NCBI GenBank assembly: GCA_017463375.1
Contig: JAFTPG010000014.1
Location: 1 to 33,257, forward strand
DNA from: Ruminococcus sp.
GTDB taxonomy: Bacteria > Bacillota > Clostridia > Oscillospirales > Ruminococcaceae
Direction of reading: 5' to 3'
Length of the DNA: 33,257 bases
The stretch's first letter is position 1; every line of letters begins with the position of its first letter. Below the pieces are notes generated by a model. It made no database searches, was not told the DNA's origin, and saw nothing but the letters and a program-made list of their open reading frames with translations. Positions 1-8,050 of the stretch are shown here, one piece after another. A program made the translations under genes and the position numbers.

Positions 1-139
1 CCCTATCTGGAAAATTTAAATAAAAGTTTTAGGGAGGGAGTTTGAGGGTGACTCCCCACAGTGTGGGGAGATGTCACGCAGTGACAGAGGGGACTCGCGC
101 CAGTAAGGCGGACCCTTTTTCAAAAGGGTCTCCCTCAAT
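1..139. repeat. Dispersed long repeat, copy A (cut by window edge)
   Basis: This stretch is the reverse complement of most of 8051-8195 and shares its outer parts with 2329-2405. It contains a GACCC...GGGTC-type hairpin at its inner end, a CTCCCCACA...TGTGGGGAG hairpin, and a small TGTCAC-GCA-GTGACA stem. The last is replaced by a different but still paired stem in the 8051 copy. There is no open reading frame. It behaves as a non-coding dispersed repeat; the left end is missing. Confidence 0.8.
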
Positions 140-165
140 AGACTGCGGAACCACACCCCGTTGAA

Positions 166-813
166 TTATACTTTATGGAGCAATTTATCACGTTTATTTC
201 CGAGCAGCTTCACGAAGAGGGCGTGGACGCTGCCGACGAGGAAAGCGGAAATAATAGTACCAGCCCCGACGCTGCCGGTACTGCGGAGAGCAACAAGGCA
301 CACAATAAGTGAAATGGAAACAAGAGTAACATCGAAGGCAATTTTCACTTTTGAGAACTCAATTTTTGTTATTTCCGAGATAGTTTTCATTGTACCGTCT
401 GCTGCGACAGGCATGATATCGGCTGGGACATACAAAAAGAGTCCGAATGCGATAAGAACGATGCTTATGAGAATCAGAATCAGCCGTATAAAGATATTAT
501 CAGTATTCGGAAGAAAGCTTGCGCAATAGTTGCAGAAGGTCGTGAAATAGCCAAAGACAACAGCGGTCACGATCTGGAGCAGATTTTTGATTTTAAAAGA
601 TTTTCGCAGAATAAGTACCTGAACAAGCACCAGAGAAACATGGAACATAATGGTAGCTTTGCCCATTTCGATTCCCCACACGCAGGTCAGCGTATACGGA
701 ACTGAGCTTACGGGAGCTGTTCCGAGATTTGACTTGACAGAGGCGGCGATTCCGATAGTCATGATGAATAGTCCTGCAATATACATGATAAGCCTTGTTT
801 TCAGATTTTTCAA
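166..813 (-). CDS. YczE/YyaS/YitT-type integral membrane protein (DUF6198-like)
   Basis: This is a predicted inner-membrane protein of 215 aa with about six hydrophobic segments: near residues 8-28, 50-70, 78-102, 108-135, 155-175 and 182-205. The N-terminal GIAASVKSNLGTAP stretch, in which a helix is followed by a polar LG-x-P turn, resembles the YczE/YitT group; substrate and function are unknown. I place the start at a TTG at 813 because an AAAGGA ribosome-binding site lies 9 bases upstream. A GTG at 822 is in frame but sits almost on the ribosome-binding site. The gene lies 88 bases downstream of the GNAT gene on the same strand, behind a leader sequence that is also duplicated at 1538-1592. 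Confidence 0.7.
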   Translation of the reverse strand: MKNLKTRLIMYIAGLFIMTIGIAASVKSNLGTAPVSSVPYTLTCVWGIEMGKATIMFHVSLVLVQVLILRKSFKIKNLLQIVTAVVFGYFTTFCNYCASFLPNTDNIFIRLILILISIVLIAFGLFLYVPADIMPVAADGTMKTISEITKIEFSKVKIAFDVTLVSISLIVCLVALRSTGSVGAGTIISAFLVGSVHALFVKLLGNKRDKLLHKV

Positions 814-817
814 ATGG

Positions 818-872
818 TTCACGTCCTTTCATAATATCGGGGTGTGTTCGGCTTAGTATCAACACGCCCTAA
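818..872 (-). repeat. Duplicated leader/RBS sequence, copy 1
   Basis: This 55-base sequence is repeated at 1538-1592 with only a few substitutions. On the minus strand it reads GTGTTGAT...AACAC, then ATTATGAAAGGACGTGAA. It supplies the ribosome-binding site of the YczE/YitT-type gene. It may include promoter elements (TTGATA and GATATTAT-like hexamers), but their spacing is not ideal. Confidence 0.7.
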
Positions 873-901
873 AACGTTAAGCTGATATTTGTACAAAGCC
901 G

Positions 902-1399
902 TCAGACGGTCTTTGCAAGGTGCTGCATTAAGTCACAAATCATTATGTATTCTTCATTGTTTTCATCAAAAATTTCAAAGCCGACTTTCTTGTACATTCT
1001 CACGGCGTAGTTCTCTTTCTGAACAGCTAGGGAAGCTCTCTTATAACCTCTGCTTTTAAGCTCCCGCAGCATTGTTTGCATGAGCTTAGTTCCGATTCCG
1101 GAATTGCGGTATTCCTTATAAAGCGAGATTGCAAAGGACGGTACGCCGTCGGCAATATGTCCGTAGTCCTGCATGTCACGCACCCATACCGCACCGATCA
1201 CCTTGTTGTCAGCTTGTGCAACAAAGCATATATCGTCCTTTTGCGTTCCAAAATCCTTGATATATACCTGCAAATCGGGTTGATTGATAATTGATTTCGG
1301 CGGCGGATCTACACCCTCGGGAATAAAGATTGCCTCGTATATAAAGTCATCTAAAAGATAGTATTCGTCCTCACGGATTTTTCTGATTATGTAATTCAT
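902..1399 (-). CDS. GNAT family N-acetyltransferase
   Basis: The 165 aa protein has the GNAT fold pattern. The strand around FVAQADNKVIGAVWVRDM is followed by the acetyl-CoA loop RNSGIGTKLMQTML (Q/RxxGxG/A type) near residues 95-110. The C-terminal VQKENYAVRMYKKVGFEIF segment is the usual N-x-x-A-x-x-x-Y-x-K-x-GF motif. It should transfer an acetyl group from acetyl-CoA to an unknown amine in the cytoplasm. The ATG start at 1399 has a GGAGGT ribosome-binding site. A seven-codon reading frame with its own strong ribosome-binding site lies just upstream (1424-1447). Confidence 0.85.
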   Translation of the reverse strand: MNYIIRKIREDEYYLLDDFIYEAIFIPEGVDPPPKSIINQPDLQVYIKDFGTQKDDICFVAQADNKVIGAVWVRDMQDYGHIADGVPSFAISLYKEYRNSGIGTKLMQTMLRELKSRGYKRASLAVQKENYAVRMYKKVGFEIFDENNEEYIMICDLMQHLAKTV

Positions 1400-1423
1400 T
1401 TTTTACCTCCAATTATTTTATTC

Positions 1424-1447
1424 TTAATTGGATAACATTCCACACAT
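1424..1447 (-). other. Possible leader micro-ORF (MCGMLSN)
   Basis: On the minus strand an AAGGAGG ribosome-binding site lies about 6 bases before an ATG that opens MCGMLSN and a TAA stop. The stop is about 25 bases before the GNAT start codon. The site is stronger than that of the GNAT gene itself. It could be a translated leader or the start of a gene otherwise deleted. There is no evidence that it is expressed. Confidence 0.3.
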
Positions 1448-1537
1448 AACGATACCTCCTTCTTTAATGACACGGAAATCAATTTTCAAAAAACAACACT
1501 TGATTCTGGATAGTTTTTGTGCGGTGTTGCCTTAAAA

Positions 1538-1592
1538 TTCACGTCCTTTCATAATATCAGGGTGTGTTCGGCTTAATATCAACACAGCCTAA
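1538..1592 (-). repeat. Duplicated leader/RBS sequence, copy 2 (orphan)
   Basis: This is the second copy of the 818-872 sequence. Here the GAAAGGACGTGAA ribosome-binding segment is followed by TTTTAAGG with no usable start codon, so the gene it once served is gone. It lies upstream of the GNAT gene in the same orientation. Confidence 0.7.
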
Positions 1593-1656
1593 TTTTACCT
1601 TAAAATGGCAGCTGTGTCAAATGCTTCATATCAAAGAAATTTCACGAAACTTTTTT

Positions 1657-1685
1657 GGATGAAAATCTGACGTATGTGCATATTA
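1657..1685 (+). promoter_or_regulatory. Candidate forespore-type promoter for spoVT
   Basis: GGATG (1657-1661), a 17-base gap and CATATTA (1679-1685) resemble a sigma-G/sigma-F promoter, whose -10 is CATnnTA. SpoVT is sigma-G controlled in Bacillus. The -35 is imperfect, so this is a weak call from the sequence alone. Confidence 0.3.
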
Positions 1686-1771
1686 CTGGATTTTCGACAA
1701 ACAATAGAAGCGCAGTCCGCTTGTAAAGATTTAAAGCGGCATTCTATGATAAAAACGGAGGAGCTATATAG

Positions 1772-2314
1772 ATGAAAGCTACAGGAATTGTTAGAAGAAT
1801 AGATGATCTGGGACGTGTTGTCATTCCTAAGGAAATCAGACGTACTATGCGTATTCGTGAGGGCGACCCTCTTGAAATCTATACAAACAGTGACGGAGAG
1901 GTAATATTCAAGAAATATTCGGCGATCAGCGAAATGAGCGAGAATGCCGTTCATGTAGCAGACATAATGTATAAAATCGCAGGCTGTCCGGTAGTGATAT
2001 TTGACAAAGACCATGTTGTGGCGTCTTCGGGAGTTTCACGCAAGGAGTTCGCAGAGCGCCGTGTCACAGGGCAGCTTGAGGAGCTTATGGAATCACGGAG
2101 TCAGTATTTCCGTACAGAGGATAACCGACAGAACTTCTACGGCGCAGAGGGAGTCGAAAAGCCGGCAATAGCAGCTGTACCGATTATTTCCGCCGGAGAT
2201 ATTACCGGAGCAGTGGTGTTTCTCGAGACAGACACTGTTAAAGAGGTGAGCGACCTCCAGAAAAGTCTGATAAATGCGTCTGCACAGTTTCTTGCAAGAC
2301 AAATTGAAGGGTGA
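1772..2314 (+). CDS. spoVT: Stage V sporulation protein T, AbrB-type regulator
   Basis: The 180 aa protein has the length and two-part layout of SpoVT. An N-terminal AbrB swapped-hairpin DNA-binding domain (residues 1-50, with GIVRRIDDLGRVVIPKEIRR) is followed by a GAF-like sensor domain (about 60-178). In Bacillus SpoVT adjusts sigma-G dependent genes in the forespore. The ATG has a good ribosome-binding site (CGGAGGAGC). It stands alone, with a repeat directly downstream. It suggests a spore-forming ancestry, but by itself does not prove that the organism sporulates. Confidence 0.9.
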   Translation: MKATGIVRRIDDLGRVVIPKEIRRTMRIREGDPLEIYTNSDGEVIFKKYSAISEMSENAVHVADIMYKIAGCPVVIFDKDHVVASSGVSRKEFAERRVTGQLEELMESRSQYFRTEDNRQNFYGAEGVEKPAIAAVPIISAGDITGAVVFLETDTVKEVSDLQKSLINASAQFLARQIEG

Positions 2315-2328
2315 GTATTTGCACGGTT

Positions 2329-2495
2329 TATTGAGGGAGACCCTTTTGAAAAAGGGTCCTCCCTCAAACTCCCTCCCTAAAACTTTTATTTAAATTTTCC
2401 AAATAGGGGCATGCCCCTATTTGGAAAATTTGAGTTGAAGTCTTTGGAAAGGGGGTTGGGGAAGAACCTTTCTTCAGAAAGGTTTTCCCCAATAA
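2329..2495. repeat. Dispersed long repeat, copy B
   Basis: This repeat is nearly identical to the outer parts of the 8051-8337 element but lacks its middle portions. It holds three hairpins: GACCCTTTTGAAAAAGGGTC, the perfect palindrome around AGGGGCATGCCCCT, and AACCTTTCTTCAGAAAGGTT. There is no ORF. The hairpins just after the spoVT stop could also terminate its transcript. Confidence 0.85.
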
Positions 2496-2537
2496 GCGGT
2501 GGAAATAACAATTTAGGTTTGATTGACAAAAAAACTG

Positions 2538-2566
2538 TTGACTAATTTGTGATTATGGTTTATTAT
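2538..2566 (+). promoter_or_regulatory. Sigma-A promoter of the Nudix-GH74-GH25-manA-glcK cluster
   Basis: TTGACT at 2538-2543 and TATTAT at 2561-2566 are separated by 17 bases. It is the only good promoter seen before the tightly packed cluster that follows. Confidence 0.6.
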
Positions 2567-2602
2567 AATAAGTGTATGCAAAGTTATAGGAGGTGTGCGG
2601 CA

Positions 2603-3094
2603 GTGGAGCTTTGGGACGGATACAATGAGGACAGGACACTTGCTGGAGTGGATATAGTGAGGGGTTCTGAGATTCCGGAAGGAATTTACCATGCAGTAGT
2701 ACATATAGTAGTAAGACATACGGACGGAAGCTTTCTTGTTACCCAGCGTGATTTCAGGAAAGAGGGTCATCCCGGTGAATGGGAGATCGGAGCAGGCGGT
2801 TCGGTACTCAAAGGCGAGAGCATTTACGATGGTGCGGTAAGGGAGCTTTTTGAGGAAACAGGAATTCGTGCGGAATCACTTGAGCAGCTTTATGAAGATT
2901 CAAAGATCCGTGAGAACGGTTCGGGCGCTCATTATACGGGATATCTCTGCGTAACGGATATTGATAAAAATGCTGTAACGCTTCAGGAGGGCGAAACGAT
3001 TGACTATAAGTGGCTGTCTGCCGGGGAGATAATAGGCGGAGAATATGTCCCGAGTCATGCAGTTGAAGCGGTTAAGCGTCTTACGGATAAATAG
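2603..3094 (+). CDS. Nudix hydrolase
   Basis: The 163 aa protein has a clear Nudix box at about residues 73-95: GGSVLKGE, then RELFEETGI, fitting G-x5-E-x7-REUxEExGU. This is the Mg-binding loop that hydrolyses nucleoside diphosphates linked to another moiety. The N-terminus (LWDGYNEDRTLAG) is typical of the IPP-isomerase-like branch of unknown substrate. I choose the GTG at 2603 because an AGGAGG ribosome-binding site lies 8 bases before it. An in-frame start at 2549 lies within the promoter. It is first in the cluster and 11 bases from the next gene. Confidence 0.85.
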   Translation: MELWDGYNEDRTLAGVDIVRGSEIPEGIYHAVVHIVVRHTDGSFLVTQRDFRKEGHPGEWEIGAGGSVLKGESIYDGAVRELFEETGIRAESLEQLYEDSKIRENGSGAHYTGYLCVTDIDKNAVTLQEGETIDYKWLSAGEIIGGEYVPSHAVEAVKRLTDK

Positions 3095-3105
3095 CGGAGG
3101 AGTTT

Positions 3106-5301
3106 ATGAATAAAAGGAAAAGTATTGCGGGAGTTCTTGCTGCGTCTATGCTGTTCACGGCTTTGACGGGCTGTGCGGATGAGAACAGCGGCAGCAGTGC
3201 GTCCGTGAATTATAAGTGGAGCAATGTTGCTATCGGCGGCGGAGGCTATATCACGGGCATCGTGTATAATCCGACCGAGGAGGGGCTTGCCTATGTCAGA
3301 ACTGATATCGGCGGAGCTTACCGCTTTGATAAAGAACAGAACAAGTGGATTCCGATTACAGACCATCTCGGCTCTGATGCATGGAATCTCATAGGTATCG
3401 AGAGTATCGCTACAGACCCTGTAGAGCCGAACAGAGTTTATGCAGCCTGCGGAACATATATGTCGGACGCGGCAGCGCTTCTTGCTTCCGATGATTACGG
3501 CGAGACATGGTATCAGTATGATGTGGAATTCAGCTGCGGCGGCAACCAGTCCGGACGAGGCACCGGCGAGCGAATGAAGGTTGACCCTGTGAATAATCAG
3601 AATATCTATCTCGGTACAAGAACAGCAGGACTGTGGAAATCCTCGGATTACGGCAAAAGCTGGAGTCAGGTGGAATCATTCCCTGTCAAGGGCGACTATA
3701 ATCAGGAGAATAATAACATCGGTATTATGTGGATCGAGTTCGACCCTGAAACAAATGATGTCTACGCAGGCGTGGCAATGAGCAGCGGAGAGTGTATTTA
3801 TAAATCCTCGGATGAGGGCGCTACATGGGAGGCGCTTCCCGTGAATCAGAAGGGAATGTATCCTCTTCAGGCAGATATATCAGAAAACGGCAAGATGTAT
3901 ATTGCATACTCCGACACGGCAGGACCTAACGTTGACCCGAAAAACGGTGCTGTTTATTCGCTCGACCTCAGGACTCAGGAATTCACTGATATTACTCCCG
4001 ATGTCAATGACGGACGCTACGGCGGCTTCGGAGGAATTTCAGTTGACGCTCAGGAGCCTGATACGGTAGTAGTAACCTCGCTCGGCTTCTGGCACGATAA
4101 CGGTGATAACATCTACCGCACGACCGACGGCGGCGAGACATGGAATGCTCTTTATACAAAGGATGAAAAGAATTATGTTATGGATACCTCCGACGCTCAG
4201 TGGCTTGACTGGGGCAGGGAAGAGGCTAAAACAGGCTGGTGGACAGCGGCTGTTGCAATAAATCCGTTCAATTCAGACGAGGTAACATACGGTACGGGAG
4301 CTACAGTCTACTCCACGGAAAATATGACCGACCTCGGCAGCGGAACTCCGGTAACTATCAAGCCCGATGTTGACGGAATTGAGGAGACTGCCGTATTCAA
4401 TATGATTTCTCCGCCGACAGACGGAACGACTCCGCAGCTCTATTCGATTATGGGCGACCTCACAGGCTTTGCTCATATGGATGTAACAGAAGCTCCGGAC
4501 GACGCTCATTTCATGAAGAACGGCAAGCCCGATTCGCTTGACTGTGCGTGGCTCAATCCGGATATAGCTGCATATACGAGCGATTCTAACAAGGCGCTCA
4601 ACTACACGACAGACGGCGGAGCAACATGGAATACCATCAAGGCGCTCCCCGAAAAGGCTAACGGCGGAAAGGTTGCTCTTGCAGCTGACGGAAGCGCTCT
4701 TATCTGGAGATCGTCAACGCTCAGTGCAAAGCCGTACATTACTCCCGACTTCGGCAAGACATGGTATTTCTGCCAGGGGCTCGGCTACGGAGCAAAGATC
4801 ATTGCCGACAGAGTGAATCCGAAGAAATTCTACGCTGTCTGCGAGGGAACGTTCTATGTTTCCACGGACGGAGGATATAATTTTACTTCCACCGGAGCTG
4901 TTGTTACCGATGCGGCTGTTCCTGTTGCGGTCGGCGACAGGGAGGGGCATGTATGGCTTTACAGCGGCGGAATGGTAATGTACACCGAGGACGAGGGTAA
5001 AAACTTCACGGTTCTCAAGAATATCAATGCAAATGCACTCGGCTTCGGAGCTCCCGAAAAGGAGGGCGGCTATATGACCATTTATGCTATGGGAAACGAT
5101 GAGGTTGACGGCAATGACGATCCTCAGGGCGACGGAATCTACCGCTCGACTGACAAGGGTAAGACATGGCAGAAAATTAATGATGACGAGCATCTTTTTG
5201 GAAATCTTACATACGCTATTACAGGCGACAGCGAAATATTCGGACGTGTTTATTTCGCAACAAACGGCAGAGGAATTGTGATGGGGGATATTGCGGAATA
5301 A
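3106..5301 (+). CDS. Secreted GH74-like xyloglucanase lipoprotein
   Basis: The 731 aa protein starts with a lipoprotein signal peptide whose lipobox is LTGC (Cys22), so it is probably anchored outside the membrane. From residue 38 it has the GH74 opening WSNVAIGGGGYITGIV and RTDIGGAYRF, and repeated Asp-box turns (S-x-D-x-G-x-T-W) across the chain, fitting two seven-bladed propellers. Asp67 in RTDIGG matches the family's general base. Asp451 in GDLTGF is my best candidate for the general acid. The expected activity is endo-cleavage of xyloglucan. There is no dockerin, unlike the GH43 enzyme further on. The ribosome-binding site is CGGAGGAG. It is co-transcribed with its neighbours by spacing. 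Confidence 0.85.
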   Translation: MNKRKSIAGVLAASMLFTALTGCADENSGSSASVNYKWSNVAIGGGGYITGIVYNPTEEGLAYVRTDIGGAYRFDKEQNKWIPITDHLGSDAWNLIGIESIATDPVEPNRVYAACGTYMSDAAALLASDDYGETWYQYDVEFSCGGNQSGRGTGERMKVDPVNNQNIYLGTRTAGLWKSSDYGKSWSQVESFPVKGDYNQENNNIGIMWIEFDPETNDVYAGVAMSSGECIYKSSDEGATWEALPVNQKGMYPLQADISENGKMYIAYSDTAGPNVDPKNGAVYSLDLRTQEFTDITPDVNDGRYGGFGGISVDAQEPDTVVVTSLGFWHDNGDNIYRTTDGGETWNALYTKDEKNYVMDTSDAQWLDWGREEAKTGWWTAAVAINPFNSDEVTYGTGATVYSTENMTDLGSGTPVTIKPDVDGIEETAVFNMISPPTDGTTPQLYSIMGDLTGFAHMDVTEAPDDAHFMKNGKPDSLDCAWLNPDIAAYTSDSNKALNYTTDGGATWNTIKALPEKANGGKVALAADGSALIWRSSTLSAKPYITPDFGKTWYFCQGLGYGAKIIADRVNPKKFYAVCEGTFYVSTDGGYNFTSTGAVVTDAAVPVAVGDREGHVWLYSGGMVMYTEDEGKNFTVLKNINANALGFGAPEKEGGYMTIYAMGNDEVDGNDDPQGDGIYRSTDKGKTWQKINDDEHLFGNLTYAITGDSEIFGRVYFATNGRGIVMGDIAE

Positions 5302-6024
5302 ATGCAGGGAATAAAGAGAATGATCGGAGCCGTTACGGGAATTGTCATGACGGGAACAGCCTGTCTGATTTCGGCGTATTTCTCAAGGGCGGTAGTGAAC
5401 AGAGAAAGGTTTCCTGTAATGGGCGTTGACGTTTCCCATTATCAGGGAGATATAGACTGGAAAAGCCTTGAAGAGCAGGATGTTTCCTTTGCTTTTATAA
5501 AGGCGACTGAGGGAAGCGGACATGTTGATGAGTTCGCTGAGGAAAATCTGAAAAATGCTTCCGGGACTGATATGAAGATTTCGGCATATCACTTTTTCAG
5601 CTTCGACAGTCCCGGTGAAACTCAGGCGGAGAATTATATCTCCGTTGTCGATGCAGAGGATATCAATATGCCTCCTGTGGTCGATGTGGAATACTACGGA
5701 GACAAGCACAGCAATAAACCCTCGCAGCAGGAGACTGAGGACATACTGCTTCCTCTTCTTGAAATTCTGGAGGAGCATTACGGCGAAAAGCCGATAATCT
5801 ATACGACTCTTACAGTTTATAACAGATACATCAGGGAAAGCTTCTCAGACTATCCGCTGTGGATCCGCAATGTCAACTTTGAGCCTGATTTCCTCGACTG
5901 GAAGTTCTGGCAGTACAGCGACAAGGGCGAGCTTTACGGCTTTGCCGGAGAAGAAAAATATATAGATTTAAACGTTTACTGCGGCTCTGAGGAGGAGTTC
6001 CTCGCAGAGTTCAGCGGTAATTGA
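5302..6024 (+). CDS. GH25 family lysozyme, membrane-anchored or secreted
   Basis: The 240 aa protein begins with a hydrophobic N-terminal segment (residues 7-27), a signal anchor or signal peptide. A complete GH25 domain follows: GVDVSHYQG with Asp43, IKATEG with Glu70, and the active-site VVDVEYYGD with Asp128 and Glu130. GH25 enzymes cut the MurNAc-GlcNAc bond of peptidoglycan. The start codon directly follows the stop of the GH74 gene with no gap, so translation is probably coupled; the nearest ribosome-binding site, GGGGGAT, lies inside the GH74 end. Cell-wall remodelling for export of the upstream enzyme is possible but is inference. Confidence 0.88.
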   Translation: MQGIKRMIGAVTGIVMTGTACLISAYFSRAVVNRERFPVMGVDVSHYQGDIDWKSLEEQDVSFAFIKATEGSGHVDEFAEENLKNASGTDMKISAYHFFSFDSPGETQAENYISVVDAEDINMPPVVDVEYYGDKHSNKPSQQETEDILLPLLEILEEHYGEKPIIYTTLTVYNRYIRESFSDYPLWIRNVNFEPDFLDWKFWQYSDKGELYGFAGEEKYIDLNVYCGSEEEFLAEFSGN

Positions 6025-6039
6025 TGGGAGGTGTCGGCA

Positions 6040-7017
6040 GTGAAGCCGTTTAAACTGATTCCCCCGATAAAGGACTATATCTGGGGAGGAACAAAGCTGC
6101 GTGATGAGTTCGGCAAGGAGAGCGGTCTCGAACGTCTTGCCGAAAGCTGGGAGCTGTCCTGCCATAAGGACGGTACAAGCATAATCGCAGACGGAGAATA
6201 TGCCGGAAAGGCTCTCACGGAATATCTTGCAGAGAATCCGGATGCTCTCGGGACAAACTGTGAAAGATTTGAGTTTTTTCCCGTGCTGATAAAGCTTATC
6301 GACGCCTGCGATAATCTGTCGGTTCAGGTTCATCCCGACAACGAGTACGCTCAGCGTGTCGAGGGCGAATACGGCAAAACCGAGATGTGGTATATCGTTG
6401 ACTGCGACGAGGGAGCGTCTCTTATCTACGGCTTTAAGGAGGAGATCTCAAAGGAGGACTTCCGCAGAGCTATTGAGGAAAATACGCTCCTTGACAAGGT
6501 GAACGCTGTTCCCGTGAAAAAGGGAGATGTTTTCTTTATAAATTCGGGAACGCTCCATGCAATCGGAAAGGGAATACTCATTGCTGAGATTCAGCAGAAC
6601 TCGAATACAACTTACCGCGTCTATGACTACGGCAGAGTCGGTGCGGACGGCAAGCCCAGAGAGCTTCACGTTGAAAAGGCTCTCGAGGTTACAGAGCTGA
6701 AGCCTGCGCCAGAGCAGAGACGCTTTATTCCGCTTGAGCTTGAGGGCAGATGTGCAGGAACTGTAGTTAAGCTTCTTGCCGACTGCGATTATTTCACCGT
6801 CTCAAAGGCGGAGCTTAATAATTCGCTTTATATTGCCGAGGCTGACGAGCGTTCGTTTATTCACGTTCTGGCAGTCGAGGGAAGCGCAGTTCTTTCTGAC
6901 GGCAGCGGGAAGATGTCCGTAAAAAAGGGCGAGAGCGTTTTTATCCCGGCAGACTCGGGAAAATATACAATCAAAGGAAATTGCAGTATTATTATTACTG
7001 AAATTAATAACATCTAA
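6040..7017 (+). CDS. manA: Class I mannose-6-phosphate isomerase
   Basis: The 325 aa protein has the short Firmicutes form of type I phosphomannose isomerase, which interconverts mannose-6-P and fructose-6-P. Zinc ligands are recognisable: QVHPDN (Gln96, His98), Glu115 in KTEMW and His173 in SGTLHAIG. A YDYGR motif follows at about residue 200. I choose the GTG at 6040 because a GGGAGG ribosome-binding site lies 8 bases upstream; an in-frame GTG at 6031 overlaps that site. It lies 15 bases downstream of the lysozyme and 15 upstream of glcK. It feeds sugar from extracellular polysaccharide into glycolysis. Confidence 0.9.
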   Translation: MKPFKLIPPIKDYIWGGTKLRDEFGKESGLERLAESWELSCHKDGTSIIADGEYAGKALTEYLAENPDALGTNCERFEFFPVLIKLIDACDNLSVQVHPDNEYAQRVEGEYGKTEMWYIVDCDEGASLIYGFKEEISKEDFRRAIEENTLLDKVNAVPVKKGDVFFINSGTLHAIGKGILIAEIQQNSNTTYRVYDYGRVGADGKPRELHVEKALEVTELKPAPEQRRFIPLELEGRCAGTVVKLLADCDYFTVSKAELNNSLYIAEADERSFIHVLAVEGSAVLSDGSGKMSVKKGESVFIPADSGKYTIKGNCSIIITEINNI

Positions 7018-7032
7018 ACGGAGGAAAAAATT

Positions 7033-7989
7033 ATGAAATACTATGTAGGAATTGATCTCGGCGGTACAAATATCGTTGCAGGAGTAGTTGACGAGAATTA
7101 CAACATCATCGCAAAGGCAAGCACAAAGACAAACTGTCCCCGTCCCGAAAAGGAAATCGCAGACGATATGGCTAAGATGGCTCTTCAGGCTGTAGCAAAT
7201 GCAAATCTCACCATTGATGATATCGAGTGGGTCGGCGTTGGAACTCCCGGAATCGCAAACAGCTCAACAGGTATTATCGAGTACTCAAACAACCTCGGCT
7301 TTAAGAATACTCCCATGGTTAAGTATATTCAGGAGACTATCGACAAGCCCGTTTTCATCGAGAACGACGCTAATGCTGCTGCTTACGGCGAGTACGTTGC
7401 AGGCGCTGCCAAGGGAGCTAAGAATGCGGTCTGCATTACTCTCGGAACAGGCGTAGGCGGCGGAATCGTCATCGACGGCAAGATTTATGCTGGCTCAAAC
7501 TTTGCAGGAGCTGAAATCGGTCATACTGTTATCGAGGTTGACGGTGCACAGTGCTCATGCGGAAGAAAGGGCTGCTTTGAAGCTTATTCCTCCGCAACAG
7601 GTCTTATCAGAATGTCCAAGGAGGCTATGGCTGCTCATCCTGAGAGCATCATGAACAAAATGGCTGAGGAAAAGGGCAAGGTTACAGCTCGTACTTCATT
7701 CGACGCAATGCGTGCAGGCGACGCAGTCGCAAAAGAAGTTGTTGACAAGTATATCAAGTATCTTGCGGCAGGTATCACAAACACAATCAATATCTTCCAG
7801 CCTGACGTACTCTGCATCGGCGGCGGCGTGTGCAATGAGGGCGATCCGCTTCTTCTCCCCGTTAAGGCTCTCGTAGCTCAGGAGGTTTATACAAGAAATT
7901 CCGAGAAGAATACTGAGATCGTTATCGCTAGTCTCGGAAATGACGCTGGTATCATCGGTGCGGCTTTCCTCGGAAGAGCTAATGCGTGA
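7033..7989 (+). CDS. glcK: ROK family glucokinase
   Basis: The 318 aa protein is a complete ROK sugar kinase. It has the ATP-binding DLGGTN at residues 8-13, the sugar-contacting ENDANAAA segment, the GTGVGGG loop and the zinc-binding CSCGRKGC (Cys174, 176 and 181). It most likely phosphorylates glucose released from polysaccharides. The ribosome-binding site is GGAGG. It is last in the five-gene cluster; a GGGGCGGATATC...CCGCCCC palindrome and the long repeat follow. Confidence 0.9.
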   Translation: MKYYVGIDLGGTNIVAGVVDENYNIIAKASTKTNCPRPEKEIADDMAKMALQAVANANLTIDDIEWVGVGTPGIANSSTGIIEYSNNLGFKNTPMVKYIQETIDKPVFIENDANAAAYGEYVAGAAKGAKNAVCITLGTGVGGGIVIDGKIYAGSNFAGAEIGHTVIEVDGAQCSCGRKGCFEAYSSATGLIRMSKEAMAAHPESIMNKMAEEKGKVTARTSFDAMRAGDAVAKEVVDKYIKYLAAGITNTINIFQPDVLCIGGGVCNEGDPLLLPVKALVAQEVYTRNSEKNTEIVIASLGNDAGIIGAAFLGRANA

Positions 7990-7993
7990 CTTC

Positions 7994-8021
7994 ATGGGGC
8001 GGATATCATCCGCCCCTACAA
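7994..8021. repeat. GGGGCG palindromic repeat module
   Basis: GGGGCGGATATCATCCGCCCC (7996-8016) with a CTAC tail is one of the short palindromes that recur at 16.2, 18.3, 19.7 and 20.7 kb. It lies 5 bases after the glcK stop and may act as its transcript end. Confidence 0.75.
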
Positions 8022-8050
8022 ATTGTAATTTATCGGGGGATTTTCGTAAT

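Noticed and set aside
4714-5193. Antisense reading frame inside the GH74 gene
   Set aside because: The sense strand carries clear Asp-box motifs through this part; the antisense frame has no recognisable domain.
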